The notes beneath the pieces are model-generated. The model saw only the letters and a program-made list of their open reading frames with translations. It was not told the DNA's origin and did no database searches. 64,000 nt of DNA. Origin: Vicia villosa (Eukaryota; Streptophyta; Magnoliopsida; Fabales; Fabaceae). Below, one piece after another: positions 1 through 13,300 of the stretch. A program made the position numbers and the translations under genes. The stretch covers positions 558,001-622,000 of the forward strand of contig NW_026705173.1 in NCBI RefSeq assembly GCF_029867415.1. The letters run 5' to 3'. Every line of letters begins with the position of its first letter. The stretch's first letter is position 1.

Positions 1-542
1 ATGGGGCAGTATTTTCTATTGGTAGCAAAGAATCAATTTAACAGGAACTTGTAGCTTTTGGCTACTAAGAACCGAATTTACTCTTTAATTTAACTTCCTT
101 TATTGTCACATATAAAGCGTGCCTTCCGCGTTAAATCAGTAAATCTATTTTTAAGAAATTGATATTTTTGACTTAACAGAAAAGTGATTTTACTTGGAAA
201 GATTAACTTAAATAGACTCTTGGCTTTTGACCAAGAGTCAGATTTCAAACCTACAAATGCGTCCGAAAATAATTTCAAAAATCGTTTTCTAAAATGAGTT
301 AATGATTCCTATTTAACCAACCAAACCGCTTTCGCTTCTTTTGCTTGGTTAAACAATAATCAAGCCTATCTTTGATATGGACGGCTTTCGATCTTACCCA
401 ATAAATATTTTAAGCACAATTTGACTTATATTAAAAGTAAAACATCCCCAGAGCATTTTTACTAACATGATAATTAGAACACAGGCATGATCACAATCAT
501 TACATTCAAACCTTTATGATTTAGCAAGACATAGTAATTGCG

Positions 543-721
543 AGTCTATAACACATGTAGACTATGGTAAGTGTGTTTAGAGTCTATAAAACGCGTAGAC
601 TATGGTAAGTGCGTTTAGAGTCTATAAAACGTGTAGACTATGGTAAGTGCGTTTAGAGTCTATAAAACGTGTAGACTATGGTAAGTGCATTTAGAGTCTA
701 TAAAACGTGTAGACTATGGTA
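543..721. repeat. 38-bp tandem repeat, 5 units, in Athila LTR
   Basis: Units of about 38 bp begin AGTCTATAAAACGTGTAGAC. Each carries the inverted repeat AGTCTA/TAGACT with a 9-base loop. Five units are present here against four in the right LTR copy. The units abut directly without unique spacers. Confidence 0.9.
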
Positions 722-961
722 CGAGCAAGAAAATAAATAAAGCAAGTAAATTGAACCTTACTCCGATCGGAGAACGAATCTTGATACAAAGTGAAGGCTG
801 GTATGATAAACTTCAACCAAAGTGCTCCAAAACTCGATTACAACTCAATCTACACCGTAGTAACTCCCCGATGTGAAGAGGTTACTAATTTACAGAAACT
901 GATAGTATATGGCTTAAGTTTGTACTAAGCTTGGATGAAAAACCGAAAATGAAAAACTAAA

Positions 962-970
962 CTATATATA
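962..970 (-). promoter_or_regulatory. TATA-like box of Athila 3' LTR
   Basis: The minus strand reads CCACTATATATAGTT. It lies downstream of the GC-rich inverted repeats, as expected for the U3/R boundary. The same motif is at 63150-63158 in the other LTR copy. Confidence 0.5.
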
Positions 971-1353
971 GTGGATTATGGATCAGCGTAAAGACAGGAG
1001 TGCCCCTCAACTCCTTTTGAGCGGGAGTCTTTTTGTGAAGGCCGCGGGCGCGGCAGCCTCACCGCGGGCGCGATGGTCAGCAACGGACATGATCGTGAGA
1101 TCGTGGCAGTTGGCTCCATCATGAAGTGGGCCATGTCATCGCGTCCCCTATGGCCGGCGCGGTGCAGAACGCCACTAGTACAAATCTTCTTGAAAAGCCC
1201 TGGTTTCTTGGCGTTTTGGCTCATTTCTTCACTAAAGGCTCCGAAAGGTCAAGAATCCTAAAAACAAAGCAAATACAAGCATAATACAAGAAAACCATAA
1301 TAAAAAAACATGTGATATTCGAGCCAGAAACATAGTGCGATTCAGTGTGATCA

Positions 1354-1446
1354 AATCCTCCCACACTTAGACTCTTGCTTATCCTCAAGCAACAACTCTT
1401 AAAAGTATATGAAGGGATGTTCTGGTGTTTACAGGTTTTGGGCAAA
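1354..1446 (-). other. Athila polypurine tract and distal 3' untranslated region
   Basis: On the minus strand the sequence AAGTGTGGGAGGATT (1368-1354) directly precedes the LTR start and is the likely plus-strand primer. The preceding sequence, reading TTGAGGATAAGCAAGAG, is a familiar signature before the LTR in legume Athila elements. The Ogre insertion separates this piece from the rest of the untranslated region at 39883. Confidence 0.7.
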
Positions 1447-1451
1447 GAAGG
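1447..1451. repeat. Target-site duplication GAAGG, left of Ogre
   Basis: GAAGG directly precedes the TGTAATACGG end of the left Ogre LTR and recurs at 39878-39882 after the right LTR. This fixes the two LTRs as one insertion. Confidence 0.9.
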
Positions 1452-4400
1452 TGTAATACGGTGAATTGACTTTTATTCGAAATGTCGCGGTAAGCAAGAG
1501 TCGTCATCGACTTTTATTTTATCCAAATTAATGAAAGGCTAAAAGAACAGAAAAAACCTTTTTAAAAGAAAACTGAGTTCGGGGGGTAATTTATACAAAT
1601 GGAAGGTGTAAGGCACCCTTTGCATCCATGGTTTTCCATGGGCTCTTAATTGCTTTGCTCTTTAGTTTTGAAACCAAAAGTTTAGAAATGTAGAAGAAGA
1701 AGAAGAAGAAGAAATAAGGACTTTAACTCATAAATGAGCGTAGCCTTATGAGTTTTTAGAAAAAGGGTAGAAAAAGAATTTTAAACTAGAGCAAAGCAAT
1801 TAGGGGCAAATTACCTGGTTAGATGAAAAATGTTCTTTTAGCCTTTTAGGGCTATCCATACCATAGGAGGGTAAGGAAGTCCTTTTATTTGGAGGTTAAA
1901 GGGTCGTCGAATCATCGTTCGCCATAAGACTGTCCCTAGCCATAAAGAAGGCAGGTAGTCTAAGGGAAGGATCAGAATAGCCATTATTAGGCAACCAGAG
2001 GACGCCTCAGCATTTCGTAGGCAACTTCGAGGGACGAGATCATATTAGCAAATTGAAGGCAGCATCATTGGGACTTATGATCTGAATGAACTGAGGGCAA
2101 CATTGCTGAGGCGTGCTCGTATTAGAGGGACTTGGCTATTCTGCACTAAAAAACACAAGGCAAAAAGGCAACAGGAAATAGGCAACAAGAGGGGTACCAT
2201 AAAAGGTGTGTGGGTGCACAATCACGTGATTAATTCAAAATAATTTATCTTGTAAAATTAATTATTCTAAATTCAGTTCATAAGTTACACTCCCTAAATT
2301 ACTAACCACGCAGTAATATAAACAAGGTTAAGTGCCTTCAAGGCCAAGCAATACAAACCAGGAACAGTTACATAATAAGCCACAGGGATGGGGAGAAAAA
2401 GCAATAAGAATAAACCCCAATAAAGCAGCAAGTCTGACATAAGTAATAATAGAAAAAGAGAAATAAAATAGATTGAATTTTAGGGTTACCGACTAATCGA
2501 ACTTTGACCAGTTGGTTAACCCTGAAAATTGGAAAAGGAAAAATAAACAACAAAGGGGGTGAGTGTAGGAAGAGTTCATTGGCATTTAAGAATAAACCCT
2601 AATTTAATAAAAAGAGGCAAAAAAACAAATATTTAAATAAGTATAGAATCAGGACTTAGCTTCTCGATTGGCGTGGCGCGTAGTCGGACAAACCATGATG
2701 GCAACCCTGAAAAACCGCACACAAAAAAAAGCAAAAATTTCAATGTAGGCACGATCTTCGTAAACCCTGATTAGGGCACAAGTTAACCACGATTAATAGA
2801 ATAATAAAAAAAACAAATTAATTAAATATTAGTTTTTTAACCTAATTAATTAAATCGGTGAAAATAAAGTTTCGATTAAATATCTAACCCTAATATATAT
2901 TTTTTAATCAATGAATAAAAATTAAATAAGTAATTTAAACAATTTAAATCAATTTAAAACAATTAAAATAAAATTATTTAATAATAATTAAAACAAATAA
3001 ATATTTTTTTATGTTTTATATTTTTTATAAAAAGAAAGTTAGTAACAATTTTTACTAAGAGGGAGTATTTAAAATAGTTTTTGAAAAATAAACATAAACA
3101 AATAAATAGAAAAACTAAATTGTATAATTAAATGTAAAAAAAAATTAAAGAATTCTTAACTTGTAATCTTGTGTGGCGCGCGCTGAGGGTCCACCATGCG
3201 CCTGCAACTTTAGGAACGTTAGATCGGAGCTTGGCTTGATCTGATGGTCACAGGACGTGGGTGCAGCGTGATAACGTGGAGAGCAAACCACCGAATCCCT
3301 TAGCCACCTGAAAGGGAACGCGCCCTTTTTTATTTGAAACAGACCAATAAGATGACGCCACCTAGTCATCTTCTCCACCAAAACCTGAAACGTCTTTTTT
3401 ACACCGCTTTTGTATGGACGCTGTAAAAGAGCCATACTTTCTACACCTGTAAAAATCAAAGGAACCCCAAAACAGTACAAAAATTTGGCGCGACCACACC
3501 AAGGGGATCGTCCAGCGTCCCTGAGCATGATTATGGCACTGATTTATTCTAATTTTACCTATATTAGAAAACCCCAAATTGGGAGCTTTCAACCTAACAA
3601 TGGTATCTCCTTCATACCGGCATAAAAACACAATTACGTTTCCAGAATCGTTCTGAACATCAAAGCAAATATGAATATGCAATCGAGTCTCTTTAAAGAT
3701 GCTTATATCATGCTAATCGAACGAAAAAAAGAATGACAAACCGTAGACCAATACGCGTGTGTTCTTGATGTCTAGAGGCTTGGCAACGATCCTAATCACT
3801 TCAGAAATCTTCAGGGAACGTTCTTGGACCTTTCAAATGTTTTGAATTGACCTAAAACTTCCAATTGATTTTGAATTTTCTTTGATTCTTGAAGGCACGA
3901 TTTAGGGGTTTCTTCGGCTGCCAATCCTCTTTTTTAGCATCTGCACATGTTTTGGTATATAAAGACGATTTTAGGTCACTAAAATATGGATGAATCTTCC
4001 TTGAATCAAGAATTAAGTTTGATTTGGAATTTGATTTTTATTCTTTCTAAAATTGGCCAATATTTGATTCAATCTCCCCCATTCTACTTTGCACGAATTT
4101 GGAATGATTGTGGGGTGTAATTGATGATTGGAATTAGTTGATAATCAAAATTAAATCAAATCTCTTCACAATTTTCCCAAATCTTTGATTTCCATCCATT
4201 TTTTAATGAATTAAATTCACTAAAAATCAAATAATGATTAGAAATTCGTGGCATTCAGATTGGGACTTCTAGATGACTTGTATAGCAAGATTGGATCATA
4301 AAATTGTGGGCCTCTTTGCAAAGAAATTCATTTTGGGGCCTTTGGTTCATTGATTTTTTTCAGGAAACCAGAAACCCTAGTTTCTTGAGCCTTTGTTTAG

Positions 4401-4479
4401 GAGGGATGTCTTTGAGCCTTGAACTTTGATATGAGTTTGAATTAAGAGAAATGAGATGGGCAAATTTTGGGGTATGACA
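1452..4479 (-). mobile_element. Ogre 3' LTR (copy A)
   Basis: This is a complete 3028-bp LTR. Its low-coordinate end TGTAATACGG and high-coordinate end GGTATGACA form the expected TG...CA termini. It is almost identical along its length to 24083-26024 plus 38797-39877. A GAA tract has seven units here (1693-1713) and five in the partner LTR. No primer site lies to its left, so this is the 3' LTR. Several ORFs of about 100 codons in it are not protein-like. Confidence 0.92.
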
Positions 4480-4492
4480 GCTACCCCTGTTC
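4480..4492 (-). other. Ogre polypurine tract
   Basis: The minus strand reads GAACAGGGGTAGC immediately before the LTR start TGTCATACC, where the plus-strand primer should lie. Confidence 0.65.
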
Positions 4493-4655
4493 AATTTTCT
4501 TAAACCTAAAGATGTAGATTGCCATGTGTGCCTGTCGAAATCTGAAGGTAGAAGAGGATTGAACACTAGAATACCCAGGAAATTTTCCCTTGCCGAGATA
4601 GGGACTTTTTGTAGGAGATGGGCTTAAAGATGCCATCCAGTTTGATAGACTTGAG
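4493..4655 (-). other. Ogre 3' untranslated region, unique part
   Basis: Non-coding sequence lies between the polypurine tract and the tandem array. I see no ORF or RNA gene. Confidence 0.5.
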
Positions 4656-5870
4656 AGTCAAACTACGTCGTACGTTAGACCGTATCTAAAGGATATACTT
4701 AGGATAAGTCGTACGTTAGACTGGAGGATATACTTAGGACGAGTCGTACATTAGACTGGAGGATATACTTAGGATGAGTCGTACGTTAGACTGAAGGATG
4801 GGTTATGCGTTAGACCGGATCCAATTCGCATCGGTAGATGTCTAGAAAGCCGTGCGTTAGGCTGGAGGATGGGTTGTGAGCTAGACCGGATCCAATTTTG
4901 CGTTCGATAAATGTCTGGAAAGTTGTGCGTTAGGCTGAAGGATGGGTCGTACATTAGACCGAGTCCTTTATATTGAGAAGTACCAGAATGGGTCGTATGT
5001 TAGGCTGTATTTGAGCTCGGTGTGTTGAGAAGTTTTTGTTGGAGATTGATCGTGTCAGCACTGTTCGTGATGAGAGAATTAGATCTTTGAATATTGATCG
5101 TGTCATCACCGTTAGATCTTTGGAAATAGAATACCGTAGCGGGTCATACATTAGACCATATGTGATAGAGGATGTCAGAGCGAATAGACCATATATATTG
5201 AAGGATGTCAGAATGAGTCGTACATTTAGACCATATCTGTTGAAGGATGTCAGAACGAGTCATTCATTAGACCATATCTGTAGGAAAATGCCAGAACGAG
5301 TCATACATTAGACCATATCTGACTTAGAATACCGGAACGGGTCATACATTAGACCATATCTGATAAAGGATGTCAGAACGAGTTATTCATTAAATTATAT
5401 CTATTGAAGGATGTCAGAACGAGTCATTCATTAGACCATATCTGTAGGAAAATGCCAGAACGAGTCATACATTAGATCATATCTGACTTAGAATACCGGA
5501 ATGGGTCATACATTAGACCATATCTGATGAAGGATGTCAGAACGAGTCATTCATTAAACCATATCTGAAAAGGAATACCAGAACGAATCATACATTGGAT
5601 CGTATCTGATTGGAAGACGTCAGAACGAGTCGTGTATTAGACCATATCTGACTGGGAATACTGGAACAGGTCATACATTAGACCATATATGATGAAGGAT
5701 GTCAGAACGAGTCATTCATTAAACCATATCTGAAAAGAAATACCATAACGAATCATACATTGGACCGTATCTGATTGGAAGACGTCAAAGCGAGTCGTGT
5801 ATTAGACCATATCTGACTGAGAATACCAGAACGGGTCATACATTAGACCATATCTGATAGAGAATGCTTG
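4656..5870. repeat. Tandem-repeat array in Ogre 3' untranslated region
   Basis: Degenerate monomers of about 41 bp share the core CATTAGACCATATCTG and the phrase GTCAGAACGAGTCAT. From about 5500 four monomer types recur in order, giving a 165-bp higher-order period (TCATACATTAGACC at 5506, 5671 and 5836). The left part (4660-4990) uses a diverged unit with GTCGTACGTTAGAC. Hypervariable tandem repeats in the 3' untranslated region are known for Ogre; PisTR-A in pea is the classic example. Confidence 0.9.
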
Positions 5871-7696
5871 CTCGTTAGAGTTGATAAGTTATTTGATGAA
5901 GTTTTGGTATGTAAAAAGACTTGTCAGAATGAATCTTCAGCTTGACTATATCTGAGAGGAACGCTTATCGAGGCGGAACCTAAAAACAAAGTTAGAAATA
6001 TGCAATGTCATGATACATGTATTATAAGACGAGTCTCTCCAAATAAATGAGAAACATGTATGTTTATCATGAAGTAATGTATGCAATGTATGAATATGTA
6101 TGCGATGTATATGATGTATGACTGATGTTGTTATGAGAAAATAAATCTCCGTATCATTGTGATTTTGATCTTGTTTTGAAGATGTGTAGCTGGGGATGTA
6201 TGATTTCTGCTTGGGGATAAGAGAGGTGAATGACCTTGTTTGGAGAAGAGAATAGTATTAAAGAATCGGAAGTGTCGAAGATGTAAACTCAGTTGAGGAA
6301 CTAAGTCTTTGTTATGACAAGAACTTTTGAAAGTATCTTCTTAATGATTACTCTGTGGGGGTATGATCTTGTGTAACCGGTTTTGTAGGAAGATATGGAT
6401 GTCTTAAACGTTGCCCCCCAGTGGTTATATCACTTTCCATTCTTGGACTCGCATTGATTGGAACACCAGTGAGTATTGATTGAAGTGTTGAATATGCCTT
6501 GCATAGCTTTGCCCCAGCTATTAGGGAATTTTGAAGAGATTCATCTCGCGAGGACCTTATGAGATGTGTACCATGGGTGACATGCCCCTAGTACTTAGTA
6601 TGATGCCCCTGACTGATCGAGAACTAGTTTGAAGTCCACTTGGGATGTATGCCCCTGACAGTATGGCATTTTGAGAGATTCTTGGAATCTTGACTTGATT
6701 GCCCCAGATGGACTGGGCAAAGCGTGCCATGCCCCTTGCATACGTAGGAGACATTTCTTCTTGGAGTAATCTTTGTTGGTCGGGATAACTTTGAGTCATT
6801 AATCATACCCTGTGCAAATTCTTTCGGATGCTAACATTTGAAATTATGTAGCATAATACGTTTAATAATGAATTCATGAGATGCAATGCATATGTCTGTC
6901 TTGAGTTTGTTGAAAAACATTAAAACTGGAGATGTAAAAGCATGATGTTTATAAAAACGTGATGTTTGTAAAAAACGAAGTATCAACTCAGCATTTGTGG
7001 TATACCTTAAGGAGTCAGGATACCTTTTTTGGTGACAGTATGCTTTCGAACTAACCATGCTTCAGTTAGGACTTTCAAGGGTTGTAACGTGGCTTGGTTC
7101 ACGGTTTAAGAAACAAAGGATATTGGCTCAAAATTTTATTTGCACCCATCCCAATCTTCGTGATGTTCTTCGGTCCTATGGTCAGTTAACTTTGCGTTTA
7201 AGTCTTTAGCGAAGCTTGAAGTCGTACCATTGACATTTTGATGATGGTTAAAGTATCAAAGGTTTAATTTGGACAAGCAATCATCCTTTGTTGTAGTACT
7301 TTCTTTTTGTCGAGAATTTGTGGTGACCTCTTTTTTGACTTTATTATCCCTAACTTTTGCCTGAACTGTTTATTTTGAGATTACAGTCAGCGGGATGTCT
7401 TAATTTTCGATAAGTCTCCTTCATAGGTTTTGACTTAGCAGCTTTTTCTTTTTGATAGATATTGACTGCCTGACTTAATGGTTGCGGGAGTCCATCATTA
7501 TTTGTGTAAACAATAACTAGGATAATATAGTTAACTGAGTAACTAACCTGCCCCAGGTTATGATTAAAGGGTTTCAATTTGCACGTGAAAGAAAACTCCT
7601 ACACCTTAGGCTCAAAAGGGGTTGACGAGGGATTAACATCCTTATATCTCCACTGTTTAGGAATTGAAACAATGCCTGTACATCGTCAGCAAAGTC
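5871..7696 (-). other. Ogre 3' non-coding region
   Basis: No credible ORF is present. GCCCC-containing phrases recur between 6400 and 6760. The segment 7108-7696 is a diverged homologue of 16501-17205, sharing AAGAAACAAAGGATA and the phrase around ATGCCTGTACATCGTCAGC. So this part of the Ogre interior is present twice in the window, on either side of SIRE-a. Confidence 0.6.
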
Positions 7697-8892
7697 TGAA
7701 GGATAGAAAAACACTTAGAAAGGGGGGTTTGAATAAGTGTAGTCTAAAAACTTGAACGATAAAAACAATTTGCACAGTTATTTTTATCCTGGTTCGTTGT
7801 TAACTAAACTACTCCAGTCCACCCCCACGGAGTGATTTACCTCACTTGAGGATTTAATCCACTAATCTCAACAAATTACAATGGTTTTCCACTTAGCCCA
7901 CGACTAAGTCTTCTAGAGTATCCTGATCACTCTAGGAACAAATGCTTAGATACAAGCTAAGACTTTCTCAGAGTATCCTGACCACCACGTGATCACTCTA
8001 ATTACAACTACTTAGACACAAGCTAAGACTTCCTAGAGTATCCTGATCAACACTTGATCACTCTAGTTACTTACAAATTAATGTAATCAAATAAGAGTTT
8101 TACAATGCTTCTGAAAACCTATAATCACAACAGTGATATATCTCTTAAAGTTTAAGCTTAATATCACTAATATATTACAACAGCAATGTAGTGAGCTTTG
8201 ATGAAGATGAAGTTTCTGAGCTTTGAGTTGAACAGCGTTTTCAGCAAGTTAATCAGAATAGGTTCATTCAGAATTAGTAACCTTGCTTCTCATCAGAACT
8301 TCATACTTGCACTTGAGAAGATGACCGTTGGGAGCATTTAATGCTTTGCGTATTCCGTACAACATTGCATTTAATGTTTCACGCTTTTGTCAACTACCTC
8401 GAGCCTTGTTCACGCTGTGTCTACTGACGTTGCCTTTAATAGCTTCTAACGTTCCTTTTTTCAGTCACCGTAGCCTGCCACCTGTACTTGCTTCTGATCT
8501 GATGTTTGTGTATACAACGTTTGAATATCATCAGAGTCAAACAGCTTGGTGCAAATCATCTTCTTGTCTTCTGACCTTGAAGTGCTTCTGAGCGTGATAC
8601 CATGAGAACTTCAGTACTTCTGCTTCTGAACTCAAGTTCTTCTGATGCTTCCATAGACCCATGTTTTGATTCTGCCTTGACCATCTTCTGATGTCTTGCC
8701 AGACCATGTTCTGATGTTGCATGCTGAACCTTCTGAGTCAAAGCTTCTGAGCGCTGATTTGTACATACTCTTTATATATTTCCTGAAAGGGAAATTGCAA
8801 TGTATTAGAGTACCACATTATCTCACATAAAATTCATATCCTTGTTATCATCAAAACTAAGAATATTGATCAGAACAAATCTTGTTCTAACA
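7697..8892 (-). mobile_element. SIRE-a 3' LTR, complete
   Basis: The 1196-bp LTR runs from TGAAGGATAG to CTTGTTCTAACA on the plus strand, so on the minus strand it begins TGTTAGAACAAG. Its sequence matches the two SIRE-b LTRs in opposite orientation. Short ORFs inside it recur only because the LTR recurs. Confidence 0.93.
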
Positions 8893-8906
8893 ATCTCCCC
8901 CTTTTT
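8893..8906 (-). other. SIRE-a polypurine tract
   Basis: The minus strand reads AAAAAGGGGGAGAT directly before TGTTAG. The identical tract precedes the SIRE-b 3' LTR. Confidence 0.85.
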
Positions 8907-10304
8907 GATGATGACAAAAACATATATAAATGATATGAATTTGCGATCAGAAAGAGAAGACGGCTAAAGACAATTACACAGCTATAGCATAAGCATGCGA
9001 ATATGTCTCCCCCTGAGATTAACAATCTCCCCCTGAGATGAATAATCTCCCCCTGAAATTAATACTAGAAGAGTTTTATAAATAAAAGACTTCCCTGAGT
9101 ATTTCAGTAGAGACGTTCACATATGCTTGATCTTCAGAACATTCATGACTTCTGATTTCTGCTTCCATAGGACAGCTTCAGACCTTTGAATTTCTTTAGA
9201 TCCTCAGAACATTCACAGCTTCTGACTCCTGCTTCCATCGGACAGCTTCAGAACTTGAATTTCTTTGATTTTCAGAACATTCACAGCTTCTGACTTCTGC
9301 TTCCATCGGACAGCTTCAGAACTTGAATTTCTTTGATCTTCAGAACATTCACAGCTTCTGACTTCTGCTTCCATTAGGACAGCTTCAGAACTTGAATTTC
9401 TTCTTACATCACTTCATGCTAGATTGTATCAGAACATTGTTGAATGTACCAGAGCATCATCAGAGCATCTCTACATCCTGAAATGTTACAGAACAAAACT
9501 AAACGACAAAAGTCAGCATGAATGAGTCAGAACATAGAGTATGTTTCAGAGTACATAAAATGTGTCAGAGCCACACAATATGTATTAGAACACATAGGCA
9601 TAATGTTTCAGAGTATATTCTATCATCAGAATATCTGAACATTCTTCCTTCTAGTTTCTTGCTTCTGATTCTGAAGCTTCATAGCACTTAGCTTGCTTCA
9701 AGAATTAATCTTCAGTTTCTGCAACAACACAACTAAAAGCATAGAACTTTGCAAGTTCTGATAGTAATGTGGGGCCTTTTTACCCGGTAACTGATAATAT
9801 TAATCAGATCATTTATCATATATTTTCTCCCCCTTTTTGTCATAACATCAAAAAGAATATAAAAGATTCAGATGAAGAAAAACGACAAAGGAAAGAAACA
9901 AAATTAAACTTTTCATTGATTAATCAAACAGAATTACAAAAGAGGTATGCAGAAAAACAGATGCAACAAGGAAAGAAAAAAAACTGAAATGATGGATAGC
10001 ATTTAATGTTACGTGACGTGAGGAGAGATAATAATGACAAAAGAAGTGATTAGCACAGTTACCTAAGTAGGCGTCCCCTCAACTGCACGCACGCTTGTCC
10101 AGAAATAGTGAACACGTGTTTACCATCTGGATAGCCAATTACAGCTGTTTTACTTTTAAAGAGATTCTGAATCAACTTATACAATGAAACGTTAGTAATA
10201 ACCGAATCACTACTTCTAATTGATTACAATCAGAACTTCTTATAAGAGAAAAATCCAATCATATTTCAGAAGATACTCATACATAAGATCTTCTCATCTT
10301 CTCA
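8907..10304 (-). other. SIRE-a 3' untranslated region with internal repeats
   Basis: Non-coding. It holds three CTCCCCCTGAGAT-type blocks (9006-9060), a four-unit tandem repeat (9130-9412), and a second polypurine-like tract at 9826-9840. Blocks match 53641-54810 of SIRE-b. The env-like gene expected between about 9990 and 10030 is deleted. The stretch 10030-10250 corresponds to the pol-to-env spacer of SIRE-b. Confidence 0.75.
9130..9412. repeat. Four-unit tandem repeat of about 68 bp (SIRE-a)
   Basis: Units contain TTCAGAACATTCACAGCTTC and GCTTCCATCGGACAGCTTC. Four units are also present in inverse orientation in SIRE-b at 54330-54600, so the array predates the split of the two copies. Confidence 0.88.
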
Positions 10305-13300
10305 TTATGGGCATAAATCCATACTGATATTCTTCAGAATGAACTTAAACCTATCTTCAGCAAGGGGTTTTGTAAAGATATCGACCCATTGATGGTCTGT
10401 ATCCATAAAGTTTAAAGATATAACACCCTTCTAAACATAGTCCCTTATGAAATGATGTTTAATCTCAATATGTTTAGCTTTTGAATGTAAGATAGGATTC
10501 TTTGATAAACATATAGCAGAAGTATTATCACAGAAGATAGGAATGTTACTCTCATATATTTGATAATCTTCTAGCTGACTTCTCATCCAGAGCATTTGTG
10601 TGCTACAACAAGCAGCAGCAACATATTCTGCTTCTGTTGTTGAGAGGGCAATTGTAGCTTGCTTCTTGCTGTACCATGAGATCAGATGACTTCCAAGAAA
10701 TTGACAACTTCCAGAAGTGCTCTTCCTTTCAATTCTATCTCCAGCATAGTCAGCATCACAGAATCCTACTAAGTTGTATTCTTTGGATCTTCTGTAAACT
10801 AAACCAACATTAGTAGTACCTTTCAGATACCTCAGAATTCTCTTAACCGCAGTTAAATGAGATTCTCTCGGATCTGATTGGAATCTAGCACACAAACAAA
10901 CACTGAAGAGAATGTCAGGTCTAAAAGCAGTTAGGTAGATAAGAGATCCAATCATACCTCTGTACAACTTCTGATCTACCTTCTTACTTACCTCATCCTT
11001 ACCTAGGACACATGTTGGATGCATAGGGGTTTTGGCTTCTTTGCTTTCAGAAAGATTAAACTTCTTCAGAAGTTCTTTCACATACTTCGTTTGATGAACA
11101 TAAGTTCCATCAGAAGTTTGGTTAATTTGAATCCCAAGGAAATACTTGAGTTCTCCCATCATGCTCATTTCAAATTCAGCCTGCATAGACTCAGCAAACT
11201 CCTTTCCAAGTGTAGCATTAGATGTTCCAAAAATGATATCATCAACATATATTTGACAAATTAAAATGTCCTTTTTAAAGGTTTTACAAAAGAGAGTAGT
11301 GTCCACTTTTCCTCTAGTGAAACCATTTTCCAGAAGGAAAGAACTTAAACGTTCATACCAAGCTCTAGGAGCTTGCTTCAATCCGTATAATGATTTCTTT
11401 AATTTAAAAACATGATTTGGAGACTTGGAGTCTTCAAAACCAGGAGGTTGATGGACATAAACTTCTTCATCTATATAACAATTTAAGAAGGCACTCTTGA
11501 CATCCATCTGATAAAGAGTGATGTTGTGTTGAGTGGCAAAAGAAATTAATAGACGAATAGATTCTAACCTGGCCACTGGTGCAAAGGTTTCTGTGTAGTC
11601 AATCCCTTCTTGCTGACTATACCCCTGAGCAACCAGTGTGGCTTTGTTTCTTACCACTTCTCCCTTCTCACTTAGCTTGTTTCTGAATACCCACTTAGTG
11701 CCGATGATGTTGAATCCTTTTGGTCTAGGAACCAAGTCCCATACATCATTCCTTGTAAACTGATTGAGTTCTTCTTGCATGGCAATTATCCAGTCTGGAT
11801 CTTCTAGAGCTTGATCAATAGAAGTTGGCTCTATCAGAGAAACAAGACCTAATTGACATTCTGCATTGTTCTTAAGGAATGCCCTTGTTCTGATGGGATC
11901 ATCTTTCTTCCCAAGGATCACATCTTCTGAATGAGCTGAAGCAAGTCTAGGTGATCTTCTGACTGTTGGTTCTTTAGAAATCCTGAGATTCTCTAAAGAT
12001 GCAACAACTTGATCTTCTGATCCATTGCTTCTGAGACTTTCAGCTTCTGCAGCTTTGCTTCTTGGTTCTACAGCTTCTGATATATCAATATTTATATCTG
12101 CGAAATTCTCAAGCTGCTTTGGTTTTTCAAGACCAAGCTTATCATCAAACCTGATATTGATTGATTCTTCTACAATCAATGTTTCAGTATTGTATACTCT
12201 GTAGCCTTTAGAGCGTTCAGAATATCCAAGAAGGAAACACTTCTGTGCTTTAGAATCAAACTTACCAAGATAATCTTTAGTATTCAGAATAAAACACACA
12301 CATCCAAAAGGATGAAAATATGAAATGTTGGGCTTTCTGTTCTTCCACAATTCATAAGGAGTCTTATTTAGAATAGGTCTTATAGAGATTCTATTCTGAA
12401 TATAGCATGCAGTGTTTATTGCTTCTGCCCAGAAATGCTTAGCCATATTGGTTTAATTGATCATGGTTCTGGCCATTTCTTGTAGAGTCCTATTCTTTCG
12501 CTCTACAACTCCATTTTGCTGTGGAGTTCTAGGGAAAGAGAAATCATGGGCAATACCATTTTCTTTGAAGAACTCCTCAAAGAATCTGTTCTCAAATTCG
12601 CCACCATGATCACTTCTGACCTTTATGATCTTGCACTCCTTCTCAGATTGGATCTGAGTACAGAATTCAAAGAACACTGAATAAGACTCATCCTTGTGTT
12701 TCAAGAACTTTACCCATGTCCAACTTCTATAATCATCTACGATGACTAATCCATATTTCTTCCCTCTGACAGATGTTGTTTTGACTGGGCCAAACAGGTC
12801 AATGTGCAAGAGTTCTAACGGCCTTGAGGAAGAGACAACATTCTTAGACTTGAATGCAGGTTTGGAGAACTTGCCCTTCTGACATGCTTCACAAAGAGCA
12901 TCTGATTTGTATTTCAGATTAGGGAGTCCTCTGACCAGATTTAGTTTGTTAATCTGAGAAATCTTTCTCAAACTAGCATGACCTAATCTTCTGTGCCAGA
13001 CCCATTGCTCTTCAGAAACAGACATAAGGAAAGTCACCTTCTGCTTCTCAAGATCTGAAAGATCAATCTTATAAATGTTGTTCTTTCTCTTGCCTGTAAA
13101 TAGGATTGAGCCATCCTTCTGACTTACAGCTTTGCAAGACTTTTGATTGAAGATCATATCATAACCACTGTCACTTAATTGACTTATGGACAATAAGTTA
13201 TGCGTTAATCCTTCTACAAAAAGTACATTAGTTATGGAAGGAGAGTTACCAAGACTTATGGTTCCAGAGCCAATGATTTTGCCCTTCTGATCTCCTCCAA

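Larger units (their letters stand above)
1..1353 (-). mobile_element. Athila 3' LTR, truncated by window start
   Basis: Bases 1-1030 match 62233-63210 closely. On the minus strand the LTR starts at 1353 with TGATCACACTG, directly after a purine-rich tract. It contains a GC-rich inverted-repeat pair (1042-1073), a TATA-like motif near 962 and a hairpin-bearing 38-bp tandem repeat (543-721). Small ORFs here are not credible genes. Confidence 0.75.

Noticed and set aside
543..721. CRISPR-like array of palindromic 38-bp repeats
   Set aside because: Units are contiguous without variable spacers and lie in a plant LTR.
3145..3682. Overlapping 127- and 106-codon minus-strand ORFs in Ogre LTR A
   Set aside because: The partner LTR C does not keep them intact, and they lack recognisable domains.
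5036..5311. 91-codon ORF with RPY/IRS repeats
   Set aside because: It is a by-product of the 41-bp tandem array in the Ogre 3' region.
8328..8591. ORFs of 61-93 codons recurring at about 8.3, 16.0, 46.3 and 55.0 kb
   Set aside because: All four lie at the same place in SIRE LTRs. Recurrence reflects the LTR, and reading frames are not preserved by synonymous change.
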